Assembly: GCA_950295325.1 (NCBI GenBank)
Contig: OX485807.1
Coordinates: 2,360,501-2,424,500 of the forward strand
Direction: 5' to 3'
Length of the DNA: 64,000 nucleotides
From: Polytrichum commune
Taxonomy: Eukaryota; Streptophyta; Polytrichopsida; Polytrichales; Polytrichaceae
Shown here one piece after another: positions 35,937-47,869 of this stretch. Numbering within the stretch: position 1 is the stretch's first letter; every line of letters starts with the position of its first letter. The notes below the pieces were generated by a model. It did not search any database. It was not told where the DNA came from and worked only from the letters and a program-made list of their open reading frames with translations. A program made the position numbers and the translations under genes.

Positions 35937-38900
35937 TCAACCACTATGACTACTATGTCTATCACTTTCCTCGCCCTGCTCTGCCTCTATGTCTAGGAAA
36001 TCCAATACTAGTTTGTTGTAAGGCCGGATACGACTAGGAGGTGGGGATGGTGCTTCGGCCAAACGATGGGCAAGCTCTGAAGCATAAGGAGGGAGCTCGA
36101 ACGTCGCCGAAGGCGTTGCAAAAATCTCCGCATTAAGAAAGTGGATGGGGCTTTTAATTTGAACTCTGTACATAGATGAAAAAAGAAAGAAACATGAGCA
36201 CATGTATCTATGTCAAACACTTGAAGATACAAAGGAAAACAAGGTAGAATCAACGAACGAACTTACTCACAGAGCAAATCGAAATTGCGCTTGGCCATCT
36301 TTCGAGGAGGAGGAGCAAAAACGGAGCCTCGTTGAGGGGCGGCGGGTTGAGAGGTTTGTTCTTGGTCAGGCTCGCGAAGGGGGAGGATGATTGACTTGAA
36401 GACATCAATGTCGGATTCAAGCGCCACAATATGGCGTTGAATGGAGCGGCATGCTATTATGGAACCTCCTAAGCAAACAAAATGCGAAGGGATTAGCATT
36501 GGGAAATGAATAAGCAACCGATTACAAATGAAAACAAAAAATCCAAAAGGAAAAAAATGAGAAAAACTAGAGAAGAAGAACGAACCAACACCACACTGCC
36601 AATCCAATATAATGTCGTCCTTGTCTGTGAGGGCGGAGAAAAAGATCGAAAAGAATTCCGGACGCTTTTCACGGGCGCCTCTCCAAGGCACCCCGTCGAC
36701 CCTCACGGATTGGTTTTTTAAATCGGTGAAGTTGTTGAGCCAACCATCTCGTTTGAGATTGTAGCCCATGTCCATGAAGTCCGACGTGCGGACATTCAAA
36801 ACGGACCGGTTCCGCACAAGTACCTTGATGAAAAATTTCCGAGTCTGCGCAAATTGTGAAAGCTAGAGTTAGGAAAACAAGAACAAAACAAAAAGACTAT
36901 GAATGAAAATGGATGAAGGCCAAGAAGAAGTACCAGTTCAGACGGATTAGAGGGAGATTGAAGATCGAGGTCGCTCATGCCGAACCAGTCCTCGGCAACA
37001 TAGAAATCCTCTGTGTGAGCCCAGTTATGAATTGATCTCGAAACCTCTGGATCGGCAGCATGCGCAAAGACGAGGACGCCATCGTCATGAAGGTTGGCAT
37101 TCGCGAATGCAAACAGAACCTCGAAGTAAGTGGCTGAGCGGATGTTCCAGTGAGGAACATCCGAGGATGAGGAAGTGATGTCCGGAACACGTAGGTTCTC
37201 GGGCACATCTGCAAACAGGAGATCAATGCCCATGTGAACCTTATGCTTGGTGTTTGGACGAGTACGACCCGCTCCAACCTGAAAGGTCAAAATGCAAAGA
37301 AAGTCAAAAAACAAGAACATGATGAAATACATTGAATGAAAGAATAAAGCAATGCACACAAACCTTTGTTAGGAAGTCTTGGATGCGTCGGTAGGCCGGA
37401 GGTGGAACTTTGGTCTTCATGAGATCCTCAATGAGCTCCCCCATGTCCACATTCTCAATCAAAGAATGGCAAGATGACATGTCGGAGGAAGTTGCCGACG
37501 TATCAGGTGCAACAGCCTTCCGCTTGCGAGGCACAGATGGAATGGTTACACCGCTATGAGAAGGAGCAACTACCGGATTGGCGAGGGCGGCAGATGGAGT
37601 GGCGGTGGGACTTCCAACCACGGTGGTGGCTGGAGGAACATTGCGTTGAACGGAGGCCTTGGCATTAGAACGTGAGGAAACTTGAGAAGAGGCATGGGCG
37701 AGAGCCTTCTTACCTCTGCCTCTACCCTTGAAGGGCGCAACATCCTTCTCAACCGATGGAGGAGCGGGAGTAGGTTCATCTGGCTCCTCATCCAATTCAA
37801 TGACGTCGGGGCCGGAGTTCACAAGGCTGCCGTAAAGGGCTTCTTCTTCATCGGGCACGAATGCACGAGAGCAATCCAAATACCAACCACATTCCTTCAA
37901 GTGCGAGGGTGGAAACTTTGCAACTTGCATGGCCGTATAGATACAAAGATTGGAGTGGACATCGATCCACTCCAAAAGGAAAGCGGGCAAGGACGAAGGA
38001 GGCAAAGCATTTTTCACAAAGAGCTCGCGGTGAATGTACCTAGAAAATGGAAAACATAGAGTAAGAAAATTGCCGTGGAAAGGAAACGAAAGCGATGAAA
38101 AAAATTAAAGGAAAAGAGTACCGATAAGCAACGCGTTTGATGGCGATGGGGCCTTCGTCGAACTCGAAGAGGTCAAGGCCTTTACTAAATGTTAAATCGG
38201 CCTTGTCCTCAAAATACACCCGGAAAGCCTTGTCCCACAAAATGAGCCTCCAATGCTCAACATAATTGGACGGGTGTAAAATCTCCGTGGAATTCCAATC
38301 AATGTCCACGGACAATTTGTTCTCAAACGATGCAATCTCAGCCTCAACGCCCTTCTCCAACTATATAAAGAGAGACCAACAGTTAGATATGGAAATGAGA
38401 GAAACTAACAAACAAGAAGACACAAAAGATGAAGATGTACCTGTGCCCAAAAAGAAGCTTTGTTAAGCCAGTCGTCAAGGACTTTCTCACGGAGAGGAAG
38501 AGAAGAGGGGAATTGATTTTCCATTTTGACCTTGACGGGAGAATTCCACCACCGAAGCCACTTGGCTTTGAAACAGGCATCGACATGGGTGGTTGCCACC
38601 TTTTGAAGTTTTTCTATCGTCATATCGGGGTACATGAAGGTGGAAAAATGACGGTCAATCTGCAACATATGAGAGTGTAAGAAAGATGAAACTAGAATGG
38701 ATGAAAGATGAAGTTGAAAGCCAAAAGTAAAACAAATCGGAGGCGCACCTCATAGAAGAAGTCTTCGCCATTATCCTTGTGGGCGACGGAAATGAACTTC
38801 TCGAAATTTCGAGTCCGAATACTCTTGATGAGTTTCTCTTGCGCTTTGGTCATAGTATCCCAAATTTCGGTAGCTGACCTGCGGGATTCGGGTGTATTCT

Positions 38901-40171
38901 CCCGGTACAACCTTGCTGCAGTATCGGCTGCGTTCGAGATCTCTCTCTAAAACACACAAAGAGAAGTGAAAATGAATGACAGAAATGAAGAGAAGAAATG
39001 CATAAGCCCATATATGTCATTGTCTTTGGAGGGTAAGATGGCAAGTATGAACACATGCTTGTGGGCTATCAAAGCAAAAGGAAGGGGAGGAAGAATCACC
39101 TTATACAAGAATTTGACGAATATGTCCAAGGTAAGAGGATACCAAGTTGGAGTTTTTAGCATTTTGGCCTCGCAAGTCTTGTAGTCGTGGGGAGAAATGA
39201 GGTCCTTGAACTCCTCAAGTTTCATCTTCCCAAATGTTCGAATGCGGAGGAGCTTGGCGGGAAGGTTGTCCTTGACATGGTCGTGCTCCGTGGACCTACT
39301 AGGAATAAGTAAGCGAGAAACAAAAGATGAAAATTTTTGAGAAAGGAAAACAAACAATAAGAACCCAAACAAAAACAAACTTACCAGTTGATGTCATTCA
39401 TTGCATTAAGGAAGACGGCAGCACAGTTTCTCGGGTCGACAACAATGCAGTCCACGGAGATGTGCCAATCTTTGTCCATGGAATGGTGCTTGTTAATGTG
39501 TCTAAGCCAAGCCGTCAAGCGATGATTCCCCTCCCACACGAAAAACATCTTGCCAACAAATTGAGAGAGGTCGGAATCCTTCTCGAGCATGGAATCAAAC
39601 TCATCACTAGACTCCTGCCATAGTGAACTCCAGGAGGCTCGAATGTCATCCGAAACTAGAAGCACCTCATCAAGGTTGTTGTAGGGAGAGACATACATCG
39701 CACGGTCACCGTCACGGTAACCCATGACAAATTCGTTTTGCAGCCGAGCAACATCGACCTCGCTGATGGGGCGAACAAGAGGAAGACATTGCAAGCGGCA
39801 CAATGGAATAGAGAAACGTGACTTAGCAAGAGGTTTGATGCGAACCCTATGAATCACACCGATAGAGTCTTCTTTTTGGGATCTCCGAATCTCGAGCTCA
39901 GTCTCCTCCGCAATAGACTCATCAAGAGGACGCACGGGGTCAGATTGATGAGGTGAATCAATCTACAAGGGTGGAAACAAAGATATGAGATTAAGCCCAA
40001 AATATATTGAAAGCCAAGGTACCGGAAGTGCTTGGAAACAAAAGGAAGAGTTCACATAGAGAACACCTTTCCCGGTTGGACATCGACAAGTGGATCAACT
40101 TCCACCTCGGCAGGCTCCAATTGAAGAACATGGGCATCTGTGGATGGATCCTCGGAGAGAATGAGATCCAT
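35937..40171 (-). CDS. ParB-like plus methyltransferase-like protein, intact 11-exon gene (B3)
   Basis: Exons: 40171-40067, 39962-39385, 39295-39100, 38946-38749, 38659-38441, 38360-38122, 38039-37364, 37278-36934, 36844-36586, 36468-36267, 36165-35937. All have GT-AG borders, phases agree, and the total of 3,246 bases is a multiple of three (1,081 residues). The start could be further upstream, since a splice acceptor precedes it at 40187. Residues about 80-190 resemble a ParB/sulfiredoxin-type domain (RFSIPLCRL near 84; GNHRLTAW near 180). Residues 294-512 are helical and unrecognised; about 560-720 is a Pro/Ser/Lys-rich linker with RGRGKK and PRKRKA, possible nuclear signals. The C-terminal part has the order of a permuted (beta-type) DNA methyltransferase: motif IV first (DLLFADVPEN, 761-764 DVPE instead of DPPY), then VPWRGAREK, then motif I (DWQCGVGG, about 933-940). 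Enzyme activity is doubtful. Not recognised as a named gene. Confidence 0.85.
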
Positions 40172-40205
40172 AGCTTGAGACTCCTACACAAAAAGAAAAG
40201 TTAGA

Positions 40206-42979
40206 CATTACCCTTGATTGCCTAACCTCTCGGAATCTAAGTGCTAACTCAAGCATCCACAACAAAGTCAAAATCTGGTCCAAGACCCTTGAAAGGCCTA
40301 GCCTCTCGGAATCTAAGTGCTAACTCAAGCATACACAACAAAGTCAAAATCTGGTCCAAGACCCTTGAGTGCCTAGCTTCTCGGAATCTAAGTGCTAACT
40401 CAAACATTCAAAACAATGCGAAATCTGGCCCATTACCCTTGAGTGCCTAGCCTCTCGGAATCTAAGTGCTAACTCAAACATACAAATCAATGCGAAATCT
40501 GGTCCATGACCCTTGAAAGGGCCTAGCCTCTCGGAATCTAAGTGCTAACTCAAGCATACACAACAAAGTCAAAATCTGGTCCAAGACCCTTGAGTGCCTA
40601 GCCTCTCGGAATCTAAGTGCTAACTCAAACATTCAAAGCAATGCGAAATCTAGCCCATTACCCTTGAGTGCCTAGCCTCTCGGAATCTAAGTGCTAACTC
40701 AAGCATACACAACAAAGTCAAAATCTGGTCCAAGACCCTTGAGTACCTAGCCTCTCGGAATCTAAGTGCTAACTCAAACATTCAAAGCAATGCGAAATCT
40801 GGCCCATTACCCTTGAGTGCCTAGCCTCTCGGAATCTAAGTGCTAAGTCAAGCATACACAACAAAGTCAAAATCTGGTCCAAGACCCTTGAGTGCCTAGC
40901 CTCTCGGAATCTAAGTGCTAACTCAAGCATACACAACAAAGTCAAAATCGGGTCCATTACCCTTGAAAAGCCTAGCCTCTCGGAATCTAAGTGCTAACTC
41001 AAACATTCAAAACAATGCGAAATCTGGTCCATTACCCTTCAAAGGCCTAGCCTCTCGGAATCTAAATGCTAACTCAAACATACAATTCAAAGCGAAAATC
41101 TGGTCCAAGACCCTTGAATGCCTAGCCTCTCGGAATCTAAGTCCTAACTCAAGCATACACAACAAAGTCAAAATCTGGTCCGAGACCCTTGAATGCCTAG
41201 CCTCTCGGAATCTAAGTGCTAACTCAAGCATACACAACAAAGTCAAAATCTGGTCCGAGACCCTTGAGTGCCTAGCCTCTCGGAATCTAAGTGCTAACTC
41301 AAACATACACAACAAAGTCAAAATCTGGTCCAAGACCCTTGAGTGCCTAGCCTCTCGGAATCTAAGTGCTAACTCAAACATTCAAAACAATGCGAAATCT
41401 GGTCCATTACCCTTAAAAGGCCTAGCCTCTCGGAATCTAAGTGCTAACTCAAGCATACACAACAAAGTCAAAATCGGGTCCATTACCCTTGAAAAGCCTA
41501 GCCTCTCGGAATCTAAGTGCTAACTCAAACATTCAAAACAATGCGAAATCTGGTCCATTACCCTTCAAAGGCCTAGCCTCTCGGAATCTAAATGCTAACT
41601 CAAACATACAATTCAAAGCGAAAATCTGGTCCAAGACCCTTGAATGCCTAGCCTCTCGGAATCTAAGTCCTAACTCAAGCATACACAACAAAGTCAAAAT
41701 CTGGTCCGAGACCCTTGAGTGCCTAGCCTCTCGGAATCTAAGTGCTAACTCAAGCATACACAACAAAGTCAAAATCTGGTCCAAGACCCTTGAGTGCCTA
41801 GCCTCTCGGAATCTAAGTGCTAACTCAAACATTCAAAACAATGCGAAATCTGGTCCATTACCCTTAAAAGGCCTAGCCTCTCGGAATCTAAGTGCTAACT
41901 CAAGCATACACAACAAAGTCAAAATCTGGTCCAAGACCCTTGAGTGCCTAGCCTCTCGGAATCTAAGTGCTAACTCAAACATTCAAAACAATGCGAAATC
42001 TGGTCCATTACCCTTGAAAGGCCTAGCCTCTCGGAATCTAAGTGCTAACTCAAGCATACACAACAAAGTCAAAATCTGGTCCAAGACCCTTGAATGCCTA
42101 GCCTCTCGGAATCTAAGTGCTAACTCAAACATACAATTCAAAGCGAAATCTGGTCCAAGACCCTTGAATGCCTAGCCTCTCGGAATCAAAGTGCTAACCC
42201 AAACATACAAATCAAAGCGAAAATCTGGTCCAAGACCCTTGAATGCCTAGCCTCTCGGAATCTAAGGGCTAACTCAAGCATACACAACAAAGTCAAAATC
42301 AGGTCCGAGACCCTTGAGTGCCTAGCCTCTCGGAATCTAAGTGCTAACTCAACCATTCAAAACAATGCGAAATCTGGTCCATTACCCTTCAAAGGCCTAG
42401 CCTCTCGGAATCTAAATGCTAACTCAAACATACAATTCAAAGCGAAAATCTGGTCCAAGACCCTTGAATGCCTAGCCTCTCGGAATCTAAGTCCTAACTC
42501 AAACATACAATTCAAAGCGAAATCTGGTCCAAGACCCTTGAATGCCTAGCCTCTCGGAATCAAAGTGCTAACCCAAACATACAAATCAAAGCGAAAATCT
42601 GGTCCAAGACCCTTGAATGCCTAGCCTCTCGGAATCTAAGTCCTAACTCAAGCATACACAACAAAGTCAAAATCTGGTCCGAGACCCTTGAGTGCCTAGC
42701 CTCTCAGAATCTAAGTGCTAACTCAAACATTCAAAACAATGCGAAATCTGGTCCATTACCCTTCAAAGGCCTAGCCTCTCGGAATCTAAGTGCTAACTCA
42801 AGCATACACAACAAAGTCAAAATCTGGTCCAAGACCCTTGAATGCCTAGCCTCTCGGAATCTAAGTCCTAACTCAAACATACAATTCAAAGCGAAATCTG
42901 GTCCAAGACCCTTGAATGCCTAGCCTCTCGGAATCAAAGTGCTAACCCAAACATACAAATCAAAGCGAAAATCTGGTCC
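40206..42979. repeat. 75-bp satellite, right array, first part
   Basis: About 37 units containing CCTAGCCTCTCGGAATCTAA and AAATCTGGTCC. Two main unit types alternate (AAGCATACACAACAAAGTCA and AAACATTCAAAACAATGCGA). A block of about 526 bp beginning at 40915 is repeated from 41441, showing segmental duplication. The long open frames (40915-41523, 41441-42175) are translations of the repeat and not genes. Confidence 0.95.
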
Positions 42980-42984
42980 AAGAC

Positions 42985-43957
42985 TGTCGCGCACCTCTCC
43001 ATGAGGAGTGCCCGAAACACCATGGGCACAAGGGGGACCCCGGAGTGACACCCGGGACTTGTGGCGCCGTTGGTGAGAGGGCCCAAGTGATCCTAGTGTG
43101 GGTGAGGGCCCCGGGCGTTGGGAACGCCTCCCACCCACGAAGACTAGGAGGCACAAGGGTAAGGCCATGAGCTATGCGTAGCTCATGGCGTGGTGATTCT
43201 AGAAAGCTCAAGAACACCTCAATCGGAGGTGTGAGCTAGGAGTTATGGCCATTTGAGTGGGGCGCTGTCCCGGGACAGCGCCCTGGTACAGCAGTGCCTG
43301 GGAGTGATTCCCGGGACTGCCAAGGTTCAAACACGCATAACTTCCTCAAGACTTGCCCGAATGGGGCAAGTGAGGAGTCCATCGGCATCTACGTGAAGCG
43401 TAGATGAGGATGGAGTGGTTGGTTGTTATGATCAGACATCATACAAGGAAGTTATGATGGTCTGAAGCTGCTGGGGGGGTTCTAGGCCCAGCAGCTAAAG
43501 GAAAATGTCCACTTGGCCCCAACTCTTGGTAGAGAGACAAGAGGTTGGTTGGCGGTGGGGTAGGGGCTCCGTGTAGAGTCCTAGAGGCTTATATGGGTGA
43601 GGTGGTGTGGCCTCACCCACCCGAGGCCGAACGGCAAGGCCTCCATGGGCTTTGGCCTATTGTGAGGCCATAGTTGCCTAGTATGCTTCGGGTTGTTGTA
43701 GTGTTGCTCCGGCAATGCGATGATCAACATAGGATTGGACTTCCATGGATGGAAGTCCACATTGGGGAAATGGGTTACCAATTAAGGGGTGAGTCCCGAA
43801 AGCAAAGTAGGAGGGTTGGTTCCCTCCTATGAATTATTGGTCCGGGGTAAGAGGAGCTAACCATTAGCATGGCGGAATGCGAATGGTTAGCGCTCGTAAC
43901 CTTTGCTAGAAACGAAAATTGGCAAGATTGTTAAGGGACCTAGCAAGGGTTGTGACA
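42985..43957 (+). repeat. 5' LTR
   Basis: Ends are TGTCGCGCAC and GTTGTGACA. It contains a 22-base palindrome at 43261-43282 (arms GGCGCTGTCCC and GGGACAGCGCC) and a second with arms CCATGAGCTA and TAGCTCATGG near 43165, both kept in all LTR copies. A possible TATA word (TATATGG) lies at 43591. Confidence 0.95.
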
Positions 43958-43959
43958 CT

Positions 43960-43979
43960 TGGTATCAGAGCAGGGTTCC
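43960..43979 (+). promoter_or_regulatory. Primer-binding site, initiator Met tRNA type
   Basis: TGGTATCAGAGCAGGGTTCC begins two bases after the LTR. TGGTATCAGAGC is the classical complement of the 3' end of plant initiator methionine tRNA, used to prime minus-strand DNA. Confidence 0.9.
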
Positions 43980-43997
43980 AATATTTGAGCTAGCACT

Positions 43998-45000
43998 TTG
44001 AGGGAGACATGGCTATCAAAAATGCGGGTTATGATGGTGAGCCCGGGGTTTCCAAAAGGTTGTGAGGCTCAAATTGGAACAAGGATCATGTGCAAGTGGA
44101 TTTTGACCATACCATTGATTCTAATGACAATGGTGGGCATGAGGGTGGATTCGGTGAGGAAAATGGAGGAATGCTTTGAAAAGGCTCCCGCAAACCTCGA
44201 AAAGTATTCGGGGGCTAGAATACCGAATGCACCCAAAACCTTGGAGGGCATTAATGTTGGATTGAAATTCCAATTCGAAATGCTTGGAAGGTATTGATGT
44301 TGGAATGAATTTGGTGCTAATGAGGCACCCGGGGCCTCTTAAGGCCTATGTGCGCTATTCAAACGCACAAATGAAGGATACACCTAAAACGGACGAGCTT
44401 TCTAAGAAATGCATCCTTTAGGTGGGGTTTTAAAAGTGGGTGGTGGATGCCTTGTTTAAGTCCCTAAGGCTTCTTGAGGACATGGTGGGGACCATCAAGT
44501 TTGCAAGAGCATTGAAGCCGATGGTCCCAAAGAGAAGTTTGGCGGCGCATCACCACAAGTGGCTTTAGCCAAAGTAGGTCCCAAAGAAATGAGTGCAAAT
44601 TGTTTGGTCCAATTTACTTAGGGAAAACATGTTGGTGCCGCGGACGGAATGTTGAAAGGTGGATTTATGCTTCCAAAGCAAATCATACTTGTGCCGCGGA
44701 CGGAATGTTGGGAGGTGGGTTTGTCCTACCAAGGCAATTCATGTTCGTGCCGCGGACGGAGTGTGGGAAGGTGGCTTTGTGCTACCAAGGCAAAACATGT
44801 TTGTTTTGCGGACAAACTATTAGAAATTGGTTTTGTGGCACCAAACCAATTTGTCCCACGGACAAAATGTTTAAAGTTGGCTTTGCGGACCAAGCCAAGC
44901 CAAGTTGCCGAGGACCGAATGTAAGACGATGGCATTGTGGGCAAGGCTAGAAGCCTTAAGCCAAGGCCAAATCTTTTGTACCTTGAGGCTCAATGAATGG
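43998..45000 (+). pseudogene. gag region, degenerate, with 60-bp Cys-containing repeats
   Basis: Only short frames remain. Between 44630 and 44930 about five units of roughly 60 bp recur, each with a word like GCCGCGGACGGAATGTTG. The translated units carry repeated Cys and Trp residues (for example TCLFCGQ), suggesting an expanded, now broken zinc-knuckle part of the capsid protein. The match to a standard CCHC knuckle is poor, so the assignment rests mainly on position between primer site and protease. Confidence 0.55.
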
Positions 45001-45073
45001 AAGAAATGTCTCATGTGTTGACAAAGAGGCTACCACTCCTTCTTGAGCCCAAAATTCACAAGGAAGTTGGGGC

Positions 45074-45410
45074 TTGCCGATTGATAGAGAAAGCAAGCCC
45101 ACCAAGGTGCGGTTTGGAAAGGATGAACCGCATGAGACAAAGGAGGCCGCAATGCATGTAACCTTTCAATGTGGGACATTGGATTTTTGTCAAAATTTCA
45201 CACCATGTGAAATAGATGAAATGCATGTCATTGTGAAGGCCGCCTTCTTTGAAACTCACATGATATATATGAGGTGCAAGCCGGTGAGCTTGCGGTGCAT
45301 TATGATGGGTCATAATGGCAAAGAATTGAAGTTCAAATTGACAAGGACTCCTATGGTAGGAGGACCCAAGTTGAATTTGGTCTTAATGAACCAAATGAAA
45401 AATAGAAAAC
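45074..45410 (+). pseudogene. Protease region of the LTR element
   Basis: The frame includes GTLDFCQNFTPCEIDEMHV and MGHNGKELKFKLTR, the pattern seen in the retropepsin-like segment before reverse transcriptase in plant Ty3/gypsy polyproteins. No clear D-T/S-G active site is visible. The frame ends near 45460 and is not continuous with what follows. Confidence 0.5.
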
Positions 45411-45469
45411 ATAATGGTCCTGGTTCAATTGGAGCAACTCCAAGGAATGTATGGGGAGGCTAGGAAAGA

Positions 45470-46560
45470 TGGGCCTCCTCCAAACCACATTGGTGGGATG
45501 TTGGTGAGATACAAGGATGTATTCACCAATGTGTTGCCCAAAAACAATTACCGCCAAGAAGTGAAAAATAACTTTGCTCAACGAGAGATTGAGTTCTTGA
45601 GGTATGTGGTGACAAAGGAAGTTGGTGGACGAACATGAAAAATGTCAAGGCAATCTAAGAAGAGAATTGGCCCTTGACTCAAGACAAGGGCTTAGGTCAT
45701 TTGTTGGCCTAGCCAACTACTACCACCACTTCATTCATGGTTTTTCTAAGGTTGCTAGAACCTTAGTCAACATGTTGGAAAAAATGGTTATCCCAAGAGT
45801 GGGATGAGCCTTGTCACCAAGCCTTTGGGGAGCTCAAGAGTAACTTCTCTTCACAACATGTGGTTAAGTTTCCGGGTTTTCATGAGCATGTTGAGGTGCA
45901 CATGAAGGCGAAGGACTTCACCATTGGCGGATGTTGATCCAAGATGGATAACCATTGCTTATAGGAGCATTAAACTCCATGGTTGTAGAAGCTTGTCCAA
46001 CTTGTGCAAGAAATGGCTATCCCAAGAGTGGGATGAGCCTTGCCACCAAGTCTTTGAGGAGCTTAAGACCAAGTTCCTCTTTACCACCCGTGTTCAAGTT
46101 CGCGGAGCTTGAAAAAACCTTTTGAGGTGCATACGGGGGGCGAGTGACTTTACCATTGGCGGATGCTAATGCAAGATGGATGGCCATTGCATATGAGAGC
46201 ATGAAGCTCGATGGTTGTCCGACTTGTGAAAGAAATGGCTATCCCAAGAGTGGGACTAGCCTTGTCACCAAGTCTTTGGGAAGCTTAAGAGCAAGTTCTC
46301 TTCACCGCCCGTGCTCAAGTTCATGGAGTTTGACAAACCTTTTGAGGTGCATACGGGGGCGAGTAACTTTGCCAATGATGGATTGTTAATGTAAGATGGA
46401 TGGCCTTTGCATATGGGGGCTTGAGGCTCGATGGTTGTCAAAGAAGACAACCAACTCATGACAAAGAACTTCTTTGCCGTAGTGCATTGCTTGAAGATGT
46501 GGCGACACTAGTTGGGGTCGCACAAAGCAAAGGTCTACAAGGACAATGTGTCCTAAAAGT
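45470..46560 (+). pseudogene. Reverse transcriptase remnant and triplicated RNase H segment
   Basis: The start of reverse transcriptase (RYKDVFTNVLPK) runs after about 15 codons into the region that normally follows the catalytic centre (EIEFLRYVV), so the YxDD-bearing core is deleted. LRSFVGLANYYHHF begins the connection and RNase H part. A segment of about 225 bp starting at TGGCTATCCCAAGAGTGGGA (or a close variant) occurs three times (about 45785, 46013 and 46233), each copy frame-broken. RNase H would degrade the RNA template strand; here it cannot be functional. Confidence 0.75.
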
Positions 46561-46799
46561 ATTTTGACATACAAGCGCAAGTGAGCGCCAAGTCATTGCG
46601 TTGGCATGATAGCTTGGCGCTTATGAAGGTGGATTTGGTCCACAAACCGGACCGTGGAAATGTGGTGCCGGATGCGCTAAGTAGACGGGAAGAGTTCCAA
46701 GCAATGAGAACCATCCAAACCTTGTGGCTAATGTGTGCCGGCGAAGGAAACTTGTGATGCAAGATACGGGAGGGGTAAATTTACTACCCCAAAGCACAA

Positions 46800-47785
46800 A
46801 TGTTTTTAGGTGAGCTTCGCAAGAGCAAGGTGCTCAAAGAAGTTAAGTTGGTGGACGGATTGTTCAAGTGTAAACAAAGTCAGGTGTATGTGCCACAAGG
46901 CAAGTTGAGGCTATCGGTTTTGAAGGAAGAATGTGATAGTCCTATTGCCGGCCATAGAGGAGAAAGAAAAAGCCGCCATAGAATGGTGTCATGGGGGTAC
47001 CATTGGCGGTGCATAAAGAAGGATATAACCCACTTTGTGAAGGCTTGGATGAAGTGCCAAGTGAACCGACCCTCTTACCAAAAGCAAGGCGGTTTCTTGC
47101 AACCATTGCCTATCCCGTCGGGGCCATGGCATAGTATGTGCATGGACTTGATCACAAGTTTGTCGGAGTCACATGGGTATGATGCCATCTTGTTGATGGT
47201 AGAGCGGTTTGCCAAGTTGGCACACATGGTGCCAATTGTGGGAACCGCCACCGCGTTGGAGACCGCATAGCCTTTTCTCAAAGGATGGTTGAGGCACCAC
47301 GGGTTGCCAAGAGTGATTGTGTGGGATCAAGATCCAAAGTTCACAAGTGCATTTTCAATGCAATTCTCTAAGGAGGTCGGATGAAACTAAGGTTTACCAC
47401 GGCCTTGCATTCCCAAATGAATGGGAAAGCGGAGCATGTGAATGTAGTCTTGAAGCAATACTTGAGGAACTTGGTGGGGGCGGACCAAGGAGATTGGGCG
47501 GTCTATGTGGGTCGAGCGGAGTGTAATTGCAATGTAGCCACGCACTTGGCTACCAAGGGGTGGTCTTTCGTGGTGGCTTATGGAGTGGATGCGCTCCAAC
47601 CTATTAACCTAGCTCTCGAGGGGGCACATTCAACACTAGAGTTCAACCAAGATGGTGAGGACTTGGCCAAGGATGGTAAACAAGTCTTGGAGATGACCAA
47701 GTTGTTGGTGGAGAAAGCCCGAAGGTGCTACGGAGTGCAAATCAATGCCGGAAGACGCGAAGTGGAGTATGAGGTGGGCCAATAA
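46800..47785 (+). pseudogene. Integrase region of the LTR element
   Basis: Frames 46800-47270 and 47381-47785 contain the worn zinc-binding part (GHRGERKSRHRM...CQV), the first catalytic region (MDLITSLSES), DQDPKFTSAF around 47328-47357, and QMNGKAEHVN, the order of a DDE integrase core. A stop at 47268 and a frame change near 47380 break it. Integrase would join element DNA to the chromosome. Confidence 0.8.
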
Positions 47786-47869
47786 GGTGTTGTTGAATGT
47801 GGACAACTTCACCTTGCCCAAAGGCCTTACTTCAAAAGTTCATGTCCAAAATTGGAGCTTCGTTTTCCA

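Noticed and set aside
35937-40171. Bacterial contamination as the source of the ParB-like/methylase gene.
   Set aside because: Ten GT-AG introns, four diverged copies and plant-type retrotransposons on both sides rule it out.
40915-42175. Long open frames of 202 and 244 codons (LASRNLSANS...).
   Set aside because: They are translations of the satellite in a frame kept open because the unit is a multiple of three; the opposite strand is equally open and no start context or codon bias is seen.
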